64,000 nucleotides of DNA from Salmonella enterica subsp. houtenae serovar Houten (GCA_900478215.1 LS483478.1:4560614-4624613); one strand, 5' to 3'. Positions 20,848 through 30,423 are shown, numbered from the stretch's first letter. Notes: generated from the sequence alone by a model not told the origin. A program made the numbers and translations.

Positions 20848-22716
20848 TTAAATCTCGACCTGCGTTCCTAACTCAATCACGCGGTTAGGCGGGATCTCGA
20901 ACTGATCCGGCGCGCGCAGGGCGTTGCGTTGCAACAATAAATACAGCTTGCCGCGCAGACGCAAATACCACGGGCGTTTGCCGACAATCAACGACTCGTG
21001 CGACATAAAGAACGACGTTTCCATCATCCGACAGCTAAGCCCTTCCAGACCGCAACGGTGGAACACCTCTTCAACGTTTGGCGTTTCGCGCCAGCCGTAG
21101 CTGGCCACCACGCGCCAGAATGTCGGAGACAACTGCTCAATCTGCACCCGGCGAACGTTATGCACATAAGGCGCATCTTCCGTACGCAACGTCAGTAAGA
21201 TTACGCGCTCATGCAACACTTTGTTATGCTTAAGATTATGCAATAAAGCAAAAGGGATCACATTGAGCGCGCGCGACATGTATACGGCAGTACCCGGCAC
21301 CCGAACCGGCGGTGACTTCTCCAGTGAAGCAATCATCGCTTCCAGCGAATTACCGTGTTCATGCATACGACGCAACAGACGGAAACGCTCGCTCTTCCAG
21401 GTGGTCATGATCGTGAACATGATCAAGCCCAGGCTCAGCGGTAGCCAACCACCGGACAACAATTTGTCGAGGTTAGCCGAGAACAGCGGGATATCCACGC
21501 ACAGGAACGCCACGAGGATCAGCGCAACAAAGTATTTATTCCAGTGCCAGTTCTTACGCGCCACGGTCGTAGAAAGAATAGACGTCAGCACCATCGTACC
21601 GGTCACGGCGATACCATAGGCCGCCGCCAGGTTGCTGGAGTGCTCAAAGCTAACAATAACAACCACGACCGCGAAATAAAGCAGCCAGTTAACGAAAGGG
21701 ATATAGATCTGACCGGACTCCATTTCGGAGGTGTGAATAATGCGCATCGGCGACAAATAGCCAAGACGCACGGCCTGACGCGTCAGCGAAAAGACGCCGG
21801 AAATTACCGCCTGGGAGGCAATAACCGTCGCCAGCGCGGCCAGAATCAACAGAGGAATTAACGCCCAGTCCGGCGCCAGCAGGAAGAAGGGATTTTTAAT
21901 CGCTTCCGGATGCTTTAGTAGCAATGCGCCCTGACCAAAGTAGTTCAGCACTAACGACGGCAATACCACGGTAAACCACGCCAGGCGAATCGGGAACTTA
22001 CCGAAGTGCCCCATATCAGCGTACAACGCTTCTACGCCGGTAATCGACAGCACCACCGCGCCCAACGCAATAAACGATACGGTTTTATATTCAAGGAAAA
22101 AACGTACCGCCCAGACAGGATTCAGCGCATGTAACACTTCGGGATTGGCAATAATACTGCGCAGGCCAAGTACCGCCAGGATTAAAAACCAGGCCAGCAT
22201 GATCGGCGCAAAGAGTTTCCCCACCATTCCCGTACCGTGCTTCTGAATCATAAACAACAGAGTCAGCACAATAATGGAGAGCGGGACAATCCAGGTATCC
22301 AGTTGCGGTGCGACAATCTCCAGGCCTTCAATAGCCGACATCACCGAAATCGCCGGCGTAATCACCACTTCGCCATAGAAAAAGCTGCCGCCTATCAGTC
22401 CCATGATAACTAACATGGATGTGGTGCGCGCCGAGGTATTACGTCCGGCAAGCGACATCAGCGTCAAAATCCCGCCTTCACCCGCGTTATCGGCGCGCAT
22501 CACGAAGGTGAGATATTTGATGGAAACCACAAAGATGAGTAGCCAGAAGATCAGCGACAGAAAACCAAACACGGCATCTCGTTCAACGCCAAAACCAAAC
22601 TGACCGGACAAACATTCACGAAGCGTATAAAGCGGGCTGGTACCAATATCACCGTAGACAACCCCAATAGCTGCGAGGGTAATCGCAGGCAACGATTGCT
22701 TATTATCAGTGCTCAT
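20848..22716 (-). CDS. kup: Low-affinity potassium transporter Kup
   Basis: A 622-residue KUP/HAK/KT-family K+:H+ symporter. About 12 hydrophobic segments lie in the first 440 residues, starting with AAIGVVYGDIGTSPLYTL, the family signature, and a hydrophilic cytoplasmic domain follows. Kup provides K+ uptake at acidic pH. Length equals the E. coli protein. Monocistronic; its upstream leader holds an ERIC element ending 18 bases before the start codon. Confidence 0.95.
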   Translation of the reverse strand: MSTDNKQSLPAITLAAIGVVYGDIGTSPLYTLRECLSGQFGFGVERDAVFGFLSLIFWLLIFVVSIKYLTFVMRADNAGEGGILTLMSLAGRNTSARTTSMLVIMGLIGGSFFYGEVVITPAISVMSAIEGLEIVAPQLDTWIVPLSIIVLTLLFMIQKHGTGMVGKLFAPIMLAWFLILAVLGLRSIIANPEVLHALNPVWAVRFFLEYKTVSFIALGAVVLSITGVEALYADMGHFGKFPIRLAWFTVVLPSLVLNYFGQGALLLKHPEAIKNPFFLLAPDWALIPLLILAALATVIASQAVISGVFSLTRQAVRLGYLSPMRIIHTSEMESGQIYIPFVNWLLYFAVVVVIVSFEHSSNLAAAYGIAVTGTMVLTSILSTTVARKNWHWNKYFVALILVAFLCVDIPLFSANLDKLLSGGWLPLSLGLIMFTIMTTWKSERFRLLRRMHEHGNSLEAMIASLEKSPPVRVPGTAVYMSRALNVIPFALLHNLKHNKVLHERVILLTLRTEDAPYVHNVRRVQIEQLSPTFWRVVASYGWRETPNVEEVFHRCGLEGLSCRMMETSFFMSHESLIVGKRPWYLRLRGKLYLLLQRNALRAPDQFEIPPNRVIELGTQVEI

Positions 22717-22733
22717 AGACTCATCTTTCGTTT

Positions 22734-22859
22734 ATACACGTCACCCTTCACGCTACCTCCTTGTCGGCTGCATTCGCTTACCCCAGTCACACGCTTAATG
22801 TCAGTGCCAGGGGATTCACTCCTTTGCCGCCTTGATGTAGTTTGAATGAATACGTGTAT
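22734..22859 (-). repeat. ERIC element in the kup leader
   Basis: A 126-bp imperfect palindrome bounded by ATACACGT (22734-22741) and ACGTGTAT (22852-22859). Its minus strand contains GTGAATCCCC and GTGTGACTGGGGTAAGCG, the two hallmark segments of the Enterobacterial Repetitive Intergenic Consensus. The same family occurs at 60829-60953. The remainder of the kup-ravA gap (22860-23064) shows no gene; the ravA and kup promoters must lie there. Confidence 0.88.
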
Positions 22860-23064
22860 AGATATGAAATGTGTGCGTAGTCCCTTGGCCCACAAAAAAG
22901 CGCACAGTATGCACGATTAATCATAAAATCGTACCCCTAAATGAAGCCAGATTAACCTGGCTCAAAGAAAAATAAACAGCGCATCAGACGATTACAGTCC
23001 CGGTGGTGAAACGTCTATACTCGCCATTAGCATGATCCATTTGACGAAAGGACGCCTCTTTATT

Positions 23065-24561
23065 ATGGCTCACCCACATTTATTAGCGGAAAGAATTTCC
23101 CGTCTGAGCAGCGCCCTTGAGAAGGGGCTGTATGAACGTAGTCACGCCATACGCCTTTGCCTACTGGCGGCGCTAAGCGGTGAGAGCGTCTTTTTGTTGG
23201 GCCCACCCGGTATCGCCAAGAGTCTGATTGCCCGCCGCCTGAAGTTTGCTTTCCAGCGCGCCCGCGCTTTTGAATATCTGATGACTCGCTTTTCCACGCC
23301 GGAAGAGGTTTTTGGTCCGCTCTCTATTCAGGCGCTGAAAGATGAAGGTCGCTATGAACGCTTAACGACCGGCTATCTTCCCGAAGCCGAAATCGTTTTT
23401 CTTGATGAAATCTGGAAAGCAGGGCCCGCTATCCTGAACACATTGCTGACCGCCATTAACGAACGCCACTTCCGCAACGGCGCGTTTGAGGAAAAAATCC
23501 CGATGCGGCTGTTGGTGGCGGCCTCTAACGAACTACCCGAAGCGGACAGCAGTCTGGAGGCGTTGTACGACCGACTGCTGATTCGCCTGTGGCTGGATAA
23601 AGTTCAGGATAAAGCCAATTTCCGCTCCATGCTGGTTAGTCAGCAGGATGAGAGCGATAACCCGGTACCCGCCGCGTTACAGGTTAGCGATGAAGAATAT
23701 CAACAGTGGCAAAAAGATATCGGCGCGATTTCACTCCCTGATCCGGTCTTTGAGCTGATTTTTACTCTGCGCCAACAGTTGGATAATTTGCCGAATGCGC
23801 CTTATGTCTCCGACCGTCGCTGGAAGAAAGCCATCCGCCTGTTACAGGCCAGCGCCTTCTTTAGCGGACGCGACGCGGTTGCGCCGATTGACCTTATCCT
23901 GCTAAAAGATTGCTTGTGGTATGACGCGCAGAGTCTGAATCTCATGCAACAGCAACTGGAAATATTGATGACCGGACACGCCTGGCAGCAGCAGGCCATG
24001 CTGACTCGCCTCGGCGGTATCGTCCAGCGCCGCCTTCAGTTGCAGCAACAGCAAAGCGATAAAACCGCATTCACCGTCATTAAACAAGGCGGTATGCTCA
24101 GTCGTCGGCCACATTACTCTTTACCGCCGGAAGTCAGCGCGTCAACGTTGACGTTACTGCTACAAAAACCGCTAAAATTGCATGATATGGAAGTGATCCA
24201 TATTACCTTTGACCGCAGCGCACTGGAACTTTGGCTGACCAAAGGCGGCGAGATCCGCGGCAAACTGAACGGGATCGGTTTTGCCCAAACGCTGAATATG
24301 GAAGTCGATAACGCTCAACATCTGGTGGTGCGCGACATCAGTCTACAAGGTACCCGTCTGGCGTTGCCGGGAGCGGGTGAAGACAGTATGCCCGCGGAGA
24401 TCAAACAGCACCTGGAAACGTTAGAAAACGACTGGCGCCAGCAGCATACCCGCTTCAGCGAGCAGCAACATTGCCTGTTTATTCACAGCGACTGGTTAGG
24501 GCGCATTGAGGCCAGCCTGCAGGATGTAGGAGAACAGATCCGCCAGGCGCAACAATGCTGA
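23065..24561 (+). CDS. ravA: MoxR-family AAA+ ATPase RavA
   Basis: A 498-residue ATPase with Walker A GPPGIAKS (46-53), Walker B IVFLDEIW, sensor I LLVAASNELPE and a C-terminal LARA-type region. I start at ATG 23065 (MAHPHLLAERIS), matching E. coli length; an upstream ATG at 23032 adds 11 residues without a ribosome site. RavA works with the VWA protein ViaA and, in E. coli, binds the inducible lysine decarboxylase and affects respiratory complexes and aminoglycoside sensitivity. Overlaps viaA by seven bases. Confidence 0.94.
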   Translation: MAHPHLLAERISRLSSALEKGLYERSHAIRLCLLAALSGESVFLLGPPGIAKSLIARRLKFAFQRARAFEYLMTRFSTPEEVFGPLSIQALKDEGRYERLTTGYLPEAEIVFLDEIWKAGPAILNTLLTAINERHFRNGAFEEKIPMRLLVAASNELPEADSSLEALYDRLLIRLWLDKVQDKANFRSMLVSQQDESDNPVPAALQVSDEEYQQWQKDIGAISLPDPVFELIFTLRQQLDNLPNAPYVSDRRWKKAIRLLQASAFFSGRDAVAPIDLILLKDCLWYDAQSLNLMQQQLEILMTGHAWQQQAMLTRLGGIVQRRLQLQQQQSDKTAFTVIKQGGMLSRRPHYSLPPEVSASTLTLLLQKPLKLHDMEVIHITFDRSALELWLTKGGEIRGKLNGIGFAQTLNMEVDNAQHLVVRDISLQGTRLALPGAGEDSMPAEIKQHLETLENDWRQQHTRFSEQQHCLFIHSDWLGRIEASLQDVGEQIRQAQQC

Positions 24562-26006
24562 CGCTGGATACGCTAAACGTCATGCTGGCCGTCAGCGAAG
24601 AGGGAATGGTCGAAGAGATGATCCTCGCGCTACTGGCTTCCCCACAACTGGCCATTTTCTTTGAAAAGTTTCCGCGTTTAAAAAACGCCGTGACCGCCGA
24701 TCTCCCGCGCTGGCGAGAAGCGCTACGCAGCCGTCTTAAAGACGCGCGCGTTCCGCCGGAACTCACGGAAGAAGTCATGTGTTATCAGCAAAGTCAACTT
24801 CTCTCTACACCACAGTTCATTGTGCAACTGCCGCAAATACTGGCGTTGCTTCATCGCCTACATTCACCGTATGCCGCGCAAGCGAAGCAGTTGACGGAGA
24901 GCAACAGTACCTTTACCCCTGCGCTACACACGCTTTTTTTGCAACGCTGGCGGTTAAGTCTGGTCGTGCAGGCCACCACGTTAAACCAGCAACTACTGGA
25001 AGAAGAGCGCGAGCAGTTGCTGAGTGACGTTCAGGAACGGATGACGCTGAGCGGGCAACTGGCACCGACGCTGGCGGAAAATGATAATGCCGCAGGCCGC
25101 CTGTGGGATATGAGCGCGGGCCAGCTTAAACGTGGTGATTATCAACTGATCGTAAAATACGGCGAATTTCTCGCCGCTCAGCCGGAGCTAAAGCGACTGG
25201 CGGAACAACTGGGGCGTTCGCGGGAGGCCAAATCGGTGCCGAAAAAAGATGCGCCGATGGAAACCTTTCGTACACTGGTACGCGAGCCCGCTACGGTGCC
25301 AGAGCAGGTTGACGGTATTCAGCAAGGCGATGATATCCTGCGCCTGTTGCCGCCAGAGCTGGCGACGCTCGGCATCACCGAGCTGGAATATGAATTCTAC
25401 CGCCGGTTGGTGGAAAAACAGCTCCTCACCTATCGCCTGCATGGCGAAGCATGGCGTGAGAAAGTAACCGAACGACCGATAGTACACCAGGATATCGACG
25501 AGCAGCCGCGCGGACCGTTTATTGTCTGCGTCGATACTTCAGGCTCGATGGGGGGGTTTAACGAGCAGTGCGCAAAAGCGTTCTGCCTGGCGTTGATGCG
25601 CGTTGCGCTGGCGGATAACCGCCGCTGCTTTATTATGCTGTTTTCCACTGACGTTGTGCGTTATGAACTCTCCGGGCCGGAAGGTATCGAGCAGGCCATC
25701 CGCTTTTTAAGCCAACGTTTTCGCGGCGGCACGGATATCGCCAGCTGTTTTCGCGCCATTATTGAACGGATGCAGGGACGGGAATGGTTTGATGCCGATG
25801 CGGTGGTCATTTCGGATTTTATCGCCCAGCGCTTGCCGGATGACGTGGTGAGCAAAGTGGGAGAGTTGCAGCGTCTTCACCAGCATCGATTCCACGCGGT
25901 GGCGATGTCGGCGCACGGCAAACCCGGCATCATGCGCATTTTCGATCATATCTGGCGCTTTGACACCGGGATGCGAAGCCGCCTGTTGCGACGCTGGCGG
26001 CGCTAA
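24555..26006 (+). CDS. viaA: VWA-domain partner of RavA, ViaA
   Basis: A 483-residue protein with a helical N-terminal half and a C-terminal von Willebrand A domain whose MIDAS motif DTSGSMG lies at 327-333. It stimulates RavA ATPase. The start codon lies within the end of ravA, so the pair is translationally coupled. It is convergent with asnA, leaving only four bases between the two stop codons. Confidence 0.94.
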   Translation: MLTLDTLNVMLAVSEEGMVEEMILALLASPQLAIFFEKFPRLKNAVTADLPRWREALRSRLKDARVPPELTEEVMCYQQSQLLSTPQFIVQLPQILALLHRLHSPYAAQAKQLTESNSTFTPALHTLFLQRWRLSLVVQATTLNQQLLEEEREQLLSDVQERMTLSGQLAPTLAENDNAAGRLWDMSAGQLKRGDYQLIVKYGEFLAAQPELKRLAEQLGRSREAKSVPKKDAPMETFRTLVREPATVPEQVDGIQQGDDILRLLPPELATLGITELEYEFYRRLVEKQLLTYRLHGEAWREKVTERPIVHQDIDEQPRGPFIVCVDTSGSMGGFNEQCAKAFCLALMRVALADNRRCFIMLFSTDVVRYELSGPEGIEQAIRFLSQRFRGGTDIASCFRAIIERMQGREWFDADAVVISDFIAQRLPDDVVSKVGELQRLHQHRFHAVAMSAHGKPGIMRIFDHIWRFDTGMRSRLLRRWRR

Positions 26007-26010
26007 CGGC

Positions 26011-27003
26011 TTATAAAATAGCAGGAATGCTTTCGCGAACCTGCGTGGGCCATACGCCGCACTGCACCTGGCCAATATGCGGCAATTGCAGCAGCAACAT
26101 CGTCAGACGCGACTGCCCAATCCCGCCGCCGATGGTCTGCGGCATTTCGCCGCGCAGCAGCGCCTGATGCCACTCCAGTTGCAGGCGATCTTCATCACCG
26201 GTCAACGCCAACTGGCGCATCAGCGTATCGGCATCTACGCGGATCCCCATAGAGGAGAGCTCAAACGCATCTTCCAGCACCGGGTTCCACACCAGGATAT
26301 CGCCGTTCAGACCGGCGTAGCCCAGCTCAGATGCGGAGCTCCAGTCATCATAATCCGGCGCGCGGATATCATGGCGGTGGCCATCGCTCAATTTACCGCC
26401 GATCCCCACCAGGAAAACGGCGCCAAGTTCTTTGGCGATCGCGCGTTCGCGCCCTTTCGCATCCAGATCCGGGAAACGCGCCAGCAGTTCCTGACTGTGA
26501 ACAAAATGGATCTGATCCGGCAGGAACGGCGCCAGACCAAACTGTTTATGCACTTCTGCTTCCGTCGCCTTAATTCCTGCCCATATAGCTTCTACTGTGC
26601 TTTTCAGGGTGGAAAATTGGCGCTCGCCATCGCCCATGACACGCTCCCAGTCCCACTGATCCACATAGACCGAGTGGAGCGGAGAGAGTCGGTCTTCATC
26701 GGGGCGAAGGGCTTTCATGTGCGTGTACAGCCCTTCGCCCGCGCTGAAGTCATGTTGCCCCAGGGTTTGACGTTTCCACTTCGCCAGTGAATGCACCACT
26801 TCGAACTGGGCGTCAGGCAACGCTTTCACTTTTACCTGCACCGCTTTTTCACAGCCGGACAAATTATCCTGTGTACCATCCCCTACGCGACTCAGGATCG
26901 GCGCCTGGACCTCAATCAGACCCAGACGCTCCTCCAGCTGGCGAGAGAAATGTGATTTCACGAAGCTAATTTGACGTTGTTTGGCAATGTAAGCGGTTTT
27001 CAT
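26011..27003 (-). CDS. asnA: Ammonia-dependent asparagine synthetase A
   Basis: A 330-residue class II aminoacyl-tRNA-synthetase-like enzyme that makes asparagine from aspartate, ATP and ammonia. Recognisable blocks are MKTAYIAKQRQISFVKSHFS, the central YVDQWDWERV and the C-terminal GGGIGQSRL motif that contributes to ATP binding. Divergent from asnC, its asparagine-responsive activator, across 150 bases. Confidence 0.96.
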   Translation of the reverse strand: MKTAYIAKQRQISFVKSHFSRQLEERLGLIEVQAPILSRVGDGTQDNLSGCEKAVQVKVKALPDAQFEVVHSLAKWKRQTLGQHDFSAGEGLYTHMKALRPDEDRLSPLHSVYVDQWDWERVMGDGERQFSTLKSTVEAIWAGIKATEAEVHKQFGLAPFLPDQIHFVHSQELLARFPDLDAKGRERAIAKELGAVFLVGIGGKLSDGHRHDIRAPDYDDWSSASELGYAGLNGDILVWNPVLEDAFELSSMGIRVDADTLMRQLALTGDEDRLQLEWHQALLRGEMPQTIGGGIGQSRLTMLLLQLPHIGQVQCGVWPTQVRESIPAIL

Positions 27004-27153
27004 TTTTTTACTCCTGCGTCCTGTTGCCTATGATTAAGCAACAAAACGAGGGCACTATTCAATAATCAACAAACAAAAAGCCAACTTCGATTTTGATTCG
27101 TTAAAAATAACGGCTAAAATAGAGAGAATCATTAATGTTCATAAGAAAAAGCG
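27004..27153. promoter_or_regulatory. asnA / asnC divergent promoter region
   Basis: A 150-base A/T-rich spacer between divergent genes. By established knowledge AsnC activates asnA and represses itself from here. I could not fix hexamers or AsnC sites with confidence. Confidence 0.6.
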
Positions 27154-27612
27154 ATGGAAAATTATCAGATCGACAATCTGGACCGCGGCATACTTGACGC
27201 CTTAATGGAAAATGCCCGTACCGCCTACGCCGAACTGGCCAAACAATTTGGCGTTAGCCCTGGTACCATTCATGTTCGCGTAGAGAAAATGAAGCAGGCC
27301 GGGATTATTACCGGCGCACGTATTGACGTCAGCCCTAAACAACTGGGCTACGATGTGGGCTGCTTTATTGGCATCATTCTAAAAAGCGCCAAAGACTATC
27401 CCTCCGCACTGGCCCGGCTGGAAAGTCTGGATGAGGTGACGGAAGCGTATTACACCACCGGTCACTACAGCATCTTTATAAAAGTGATGTGCAAATCGAT
27501 CGACGCGCTTCAGCACGTACTTATCAACAAGATCCAAACAATCGATGAAATTCAGTCCACTGAGACACTGATCGTCTTGCAGAACCCGATCATGCGTACC
27601 ATCAAGCCATGA
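27154..27612 (+). CDS. asnC: Lrp/AsnC-family regulator AsnC
   Basis: A 152-residue Lrp-family protein with an HTH at about 10-55 (DRGILDALMENARTAYAELAKQFGVSPGTIHVRVEKM) and a C-terminal RAM ligand-binding domain (TEAYYTTGHYSIFIKVMCKS). It regulates asnA in response to asparagine and represses its own gene. In E. coli read-through into mioC and oriC has been studied; here a short terminator overlaps the stop codon. Confidence 0.95.
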   Translation: MENYQIDNLDRGILDALMENARTAYAELAKQFGVSPGTIHVRVEKMKQAGIITGARIDVSPKQLGYDVGCFIGIILKSAKDYPSALARLESLDEVTEAYYTTGHYSIFIKVMCKSIDALQHVLINKIQTIDEIQSTETLIVLQNPIMRTIKP

Positions 27613-27623
27613 TCGGCTTTTTT
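27604..27623 (+). terminator. asnC terminator
   Basis: AAGCC (27604-27608) pairs with GGCTT (27615-27619), followed by a T run. The stem overlaps the asnC stop codon and is short, so read-through towards mioC/oriC is plausible. Confidence 0.6.
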
Positions 27624-27633
27624 AATCCCACAT

Positions 27634-27642
27634 TTTTCCACA
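27634..27642. promoter_or_regulatory. DnaA box upstream of mioC
   Basis: TTTTCCACA differs from the consensus TTATCCACA at one position and lies 60 bases before the mioC start. The E. coli mioC promoter carries a regulatory DnaA box at the equivalent place. Confidence 0.75.
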
Positions 27643-27701
27643 GGTAGATCCCAGCTCGTTCACAGAGTACAATGCAGCCTCTTTACCTGAGCGAGCGATC
27701 A

Positions 27702-28145
27702 ATGGCAGACATTACTCTTATCAGCGGCAGCACCCTGGGCGGCGCCGAATACGTCGCGGAACATCTGGCGGAAAAGCTGGAAGCTGCCGGTTTTTCAACC
27801 GAAACGGTGCACGGTCCACTATTAGAAGATCTGTCAACTTCCGGGATCTGGCTGATAATCAGCTCAACGCACGGCGCCGGAGACATTCCGGACAACCTGA
27901 CCCCTTTCTATGAAGACCTTCAGACGCAGAAACCCGATCTTTCCGCAGTACGTTTTGGCGCAATTGGAATTGGCAGCCGAGAATACGACACATTTTGCGG
28001 CGCGATTGAGAAAATAGAAGCGGAACTGAAAGGCGATGGCGCAAAACAGGTTGGGGAAACACTGAAGATCAACATCCTTGAACATGAGATTCCGGAAGAT
28101 CCAGCGGAGATTTGGCTCGGATCCTGGATTAATTTACTCAAATAA
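27702..28145 (+). CDS. mioC: Flavodoxin-like protein MioC
   Basis: A 147-residue flavodoxin-fold FMN protein (MADITLISGSTLGGAEYVAE; phosphate loop GSTLGGAEY at about 8-16; STHGAGDIPDNL loop). E. coli MioC was described as an electron carrier needed for biotin synthase activity in vitro. The start at 27702 matches the family; the open frame extends ten codons upstream into promoter sequence. Its transcription runs into oriC and is controlled by DnaA in E. coli. Confidence 0.93.
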   Translation: MADITLISGSTLGGAEYVAEHLAEKLEAAGFSTETVHGPLLEDLSTSGIWLIISSTHGAGDIPDNLTPFYEDLQTQKPDLSAVRFGAIGIGSREYDTFCGAIEKIEAELKGDGAKQVGETLKINILEHEIPEDPAEIWLGSWINLLK

Positions 28146-28149
28146 GTGT

Positions 28150-28420
28150 AAAGATTGAGCGATCAACTGTGGATAAATCTGGTGGAAAGCTTGGATCAAC
28201 CAGTAGTTATCCAAAGAATAACCGTTGTTCACTTTTTGAGTTGTGTATAAGTACCCGTTTTGATCCCAGCTTATACGGGCCACGATCACCGATCATTCAC
28301 AGCTAGTGATCCTTTCCAACGCATTGATCTTTATTACAGGATCCGGGTTATCCACAGCCTGGCGCGATCCTAATAAGAGATCACAATAGAACAGATCTCT
28401 ACATAAAAAGATCTTCTTTT
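28150..28420. other. oriC: Chromosomal replication origin oriC
   Basis: This sits between mioC and mnmG. DnaA boxes are R4 TGTGGATAA (28168-28176), R3 TTATCCAAA (28207-28215), R2 TGTGTATAA (28242-28250) and R1 TTATCCACA (28348-28356). Three minus-strand 13-mers form the unwinding element: GATCTCTTATTAG (28370-28382), GATCTGTTCTATT (28385-28397) and GATCTTTTTATGT (28401-28413). Roughly a dozen GATC Dam sites crowd the region, for SeqA binding. IHF and Fis sites are expected between R1 and R2 but were not assigned. No protein gene is present. Confidence 0.97.
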
Positions 28421-28442
28421 TAATAGCCAGGATCCCGGGGCT

Positions 28443-28470
28443 TTCTCCATCGGCTAAAGTTGAGTAGAAT
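28443..28470 (+). promoter_or_regulatory. Candidate mnmG (gidA) promoter
   Basis: TTCTCC (28443-28448), 16-base spacer and TAGAAT (28465-28470), 53 bases before mnmG. Transcription leaving oriC from this promoter is known in E. coli to assist origin opening. The hexamers are my reading. Confidence 0.5.
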
Positions 28471-28523
28471 CCACCGCCCGGGCTTCAATCCATTTTCACA
28501 CCGCGTTATGCGAGGCAATTACC

Positions 28524-30413
28524 ATGTTTTATCAGGATCCTTTTGACGTCATTATCATTGGCGGGGGTCATGCAGGCACTGAGGCCGCGATGGCCGCAGC
28601 GCGTATGGGTCAACAGACTCTGCTTTTGACACACAATATCGACACGCTGGGACAGATGAGCTGTAACCCGGCGATTGGCGGTATTGGGAAGGGACATCTG
28701 GTAAAAGAAGTGGATGCGCTCGGCGGCCTGATGGCGAAAGCGATCGATCGGGCAGGTATTCAGTTTAGGATACTAAACGCCAGCAAAGGTCCGGCCGTTC
28801 GCGCTACCCGAGCTCAGGCGGATCGAGTCTTGTATCGCCAGGCAGTGCGTACCGCGCTGGAGAACCAGCCGAACCTGATGATCTTCCAGCAAGCTGTTGA
28901 AGATCTGATCGTCGAGAACGATCGCGTCGTCGGCGCCGTGACCCAAATGGGGCTCAAATTCCGCGCGAAAGCGGTGGTACTGACCGTCGGGACCTTCCTG
29001 GACGGCAAAATTCATATTGGTCTGGATAACTACAGCGGCGGTCGTGCTGGCGATCCGCCATCCATCCCGCTGTCTCGCCGTCTGCGTGAGCTCCCGCTAC
29101 GCGTCAGCCGCCTGAAAACCGGCACGCCGCCGCGTATTGATGCGCGCACTATCGATTTCAGCGTGTTGGCCCAACAGCATGGCGATAACCCGATGCCGGT
29201 TTTTTCGTTTATGGGGAATGCTTCTCAGCATCCGCAACAGGTGCCGTGTTACATCACGCATACCAATGAGAAAACCCATGACGTGATCCGTAATAACCTC
29301 GATCGTAGCCCAATGTACGCTGGCGTGATCGAAGGGATCGGCCCACGCTACTGTCCTTCGATCGAAGATAAGGTGATGCGCTTTGCCGATCGTAACCAGC
29401 ATCAAATCTTCCTTGAGCCGGAAGGACTAACCTCTAACGAGATTTACCCTAACGGTATCTCCACCAGCCTGCCGTTTGACGTGCAGATGCAGATTGTCCG
29501 TTCCATGCAAGGCATGGAGAATGCGAAGATCGTTCGCCCTGGTTACGCGATAGAGTACGATTTCTTCGACCCGCGCGATCTGAAACCGACTCTGGAAAGT
29601 AAATTTATTCACGGCCTGTTCTTTGCCGGGCAAATCAACGGCACTACCGGCTACGAAGAGGCTGCGGCGCAGGGCTTGCTCGCCGGTCTGAATGCTGCGC
29701 GTCTTTCCGCCGACAAAGAGGGCTGGGCGCCTGCGCGTTCTCAGGCTTATCTCGGTGTGCTGGTGGACGATCTGTGTACGCTGGGCACCAAAGAGCCGTA
29801 TCGCATGTTTACCTCCCGCGCCGAATATCGCCTGATGCTGCGTGAGGACAATGCCGATCTGCGTCTGACCGAAATGGGCCGCGAGTTGGGTCTGGTGGAT
29901 GATGAACGCTGGGCGCGCTTCAACGAGAAGCTGGAAAATATCGAACGCGAACGTCAGCGGCTGAAATCAACATGGGTAACGCCGTCTGCGGAATCCGCCG
30001 ATGAAGTGAATGCGTATTTGACCACGCCTCTCTCCCGTGAGGCCAGCGGCGAAGATCTGTTGCGCCGTCCGGAAATGACCTACGCGCAGCTCACTTCGCT
30101 TGCCGCATTCGCGCCTGCGCTTGAAGATGAGCAAGCTGCTGAGCAGGTGGAAATCCAGGTCAAATACGAAGGTTATATCGCTCGCCAGCAGGATGAGATT
30201 GAAAAACAACTGCGTAACGAGAATACATTGCTGCCTGCCACGCTGGATTATCGTCAGGTTTCCGGTCTGTCGAACGAAGTTATCGCCAAGCTGAACGATC
30301 ATAAACCAGCGTCTATCGGCCAGGCATCGCGTATCTCCGGCGTTACGCCAGCGGCAATCTCCATTCTGCTGGTATGGCTGAAAAAACAAGGTATGCTGCG
30401 TCGTAGCGCTTAA
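28524..30413 (+). CDS. mnmG: tRNA uridine 5-carboxymethylaminomethyl modification enzyme MnmG
   Basis: A 629-residue FAD protein. The dinucleotide-binding GGGHAGTEAA lies at about 13-22, and GidA-family signatures GPRYCPSIEDK and GQINGTTGYEEAAAQGL follow. With MnmE (also in this window, 59395-60759) it modifies U34 of tRNAs reading split codon boxes. First gene right of oriC; rsmG follows after 98 bases, which contain a GC hairpin and a REP-like element. Confidence 0.97.
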   Translation: MFYQDPFDVIIIGGGHAGTEAAMAAARMGQQTLLLTHNIDTLGQMSCNPAIGGIGKGHLVKEVDALGGLMAKAIDRAGIQFRILNASKGPAVRATRAQADRVLYRQAVRTALENQPNLMIFQQAVEDLIVENDRVVGAVTQMGLKFRAKAVVLTVGTFLDGKIHIGLDNYSGGRAGDPPSIPLSRRLRELPLRVSRLKTGTPPRIDARTIDFSVLAQQHGDNPMPVFSFMGNASQHPQQVPCYITHTNEKTHDVIRNNLDRSPMYAGVIEGIGPRYCPSIEDKVMRFADRNQHQIFLEPEGLTSNEIYPNGISTSLPFDVQMQIVRSMQGMENAKIVRPGYAIEYDFFDPRDLKPTLESKFIHGLFFAGQINGTTGYEEAAAQGLLAGLNAARLSADKEGWAPARSQAYLGVLVDDLCTLGTKEPYRMFTSRAEYRLMLREDNADLRLTEMGRELGLVDDERWARFNEKLENIERERQRLKSTWVTPSAESADEVNAYLTTPLSREASGEDLLRRPEMTYAQLTSLAAFAPALEDEQAAEQVEIQVKYEGYIARQQDEIEKQLRNENTLLPATLDYRQVSGLSNEVIAKLNDHKPASIGQASRISGVTPAAISILLVWLKKQGMLRRSA

Positions 30414-30423
30414 TAACCGTTTT

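Noticed and set aside
22734..22895. A 60-codon open frame upstream of kup
   Set aside because: It lies across the ERIC element, which is a non-coding palindrome.
26077..26790. 237-codon open frame on the plus strand opposite asnA
   Set aside because: Lies entirely within asnA on the other strand; its sequence is a low-complexity mirror of asnA codons with no family resemblance.
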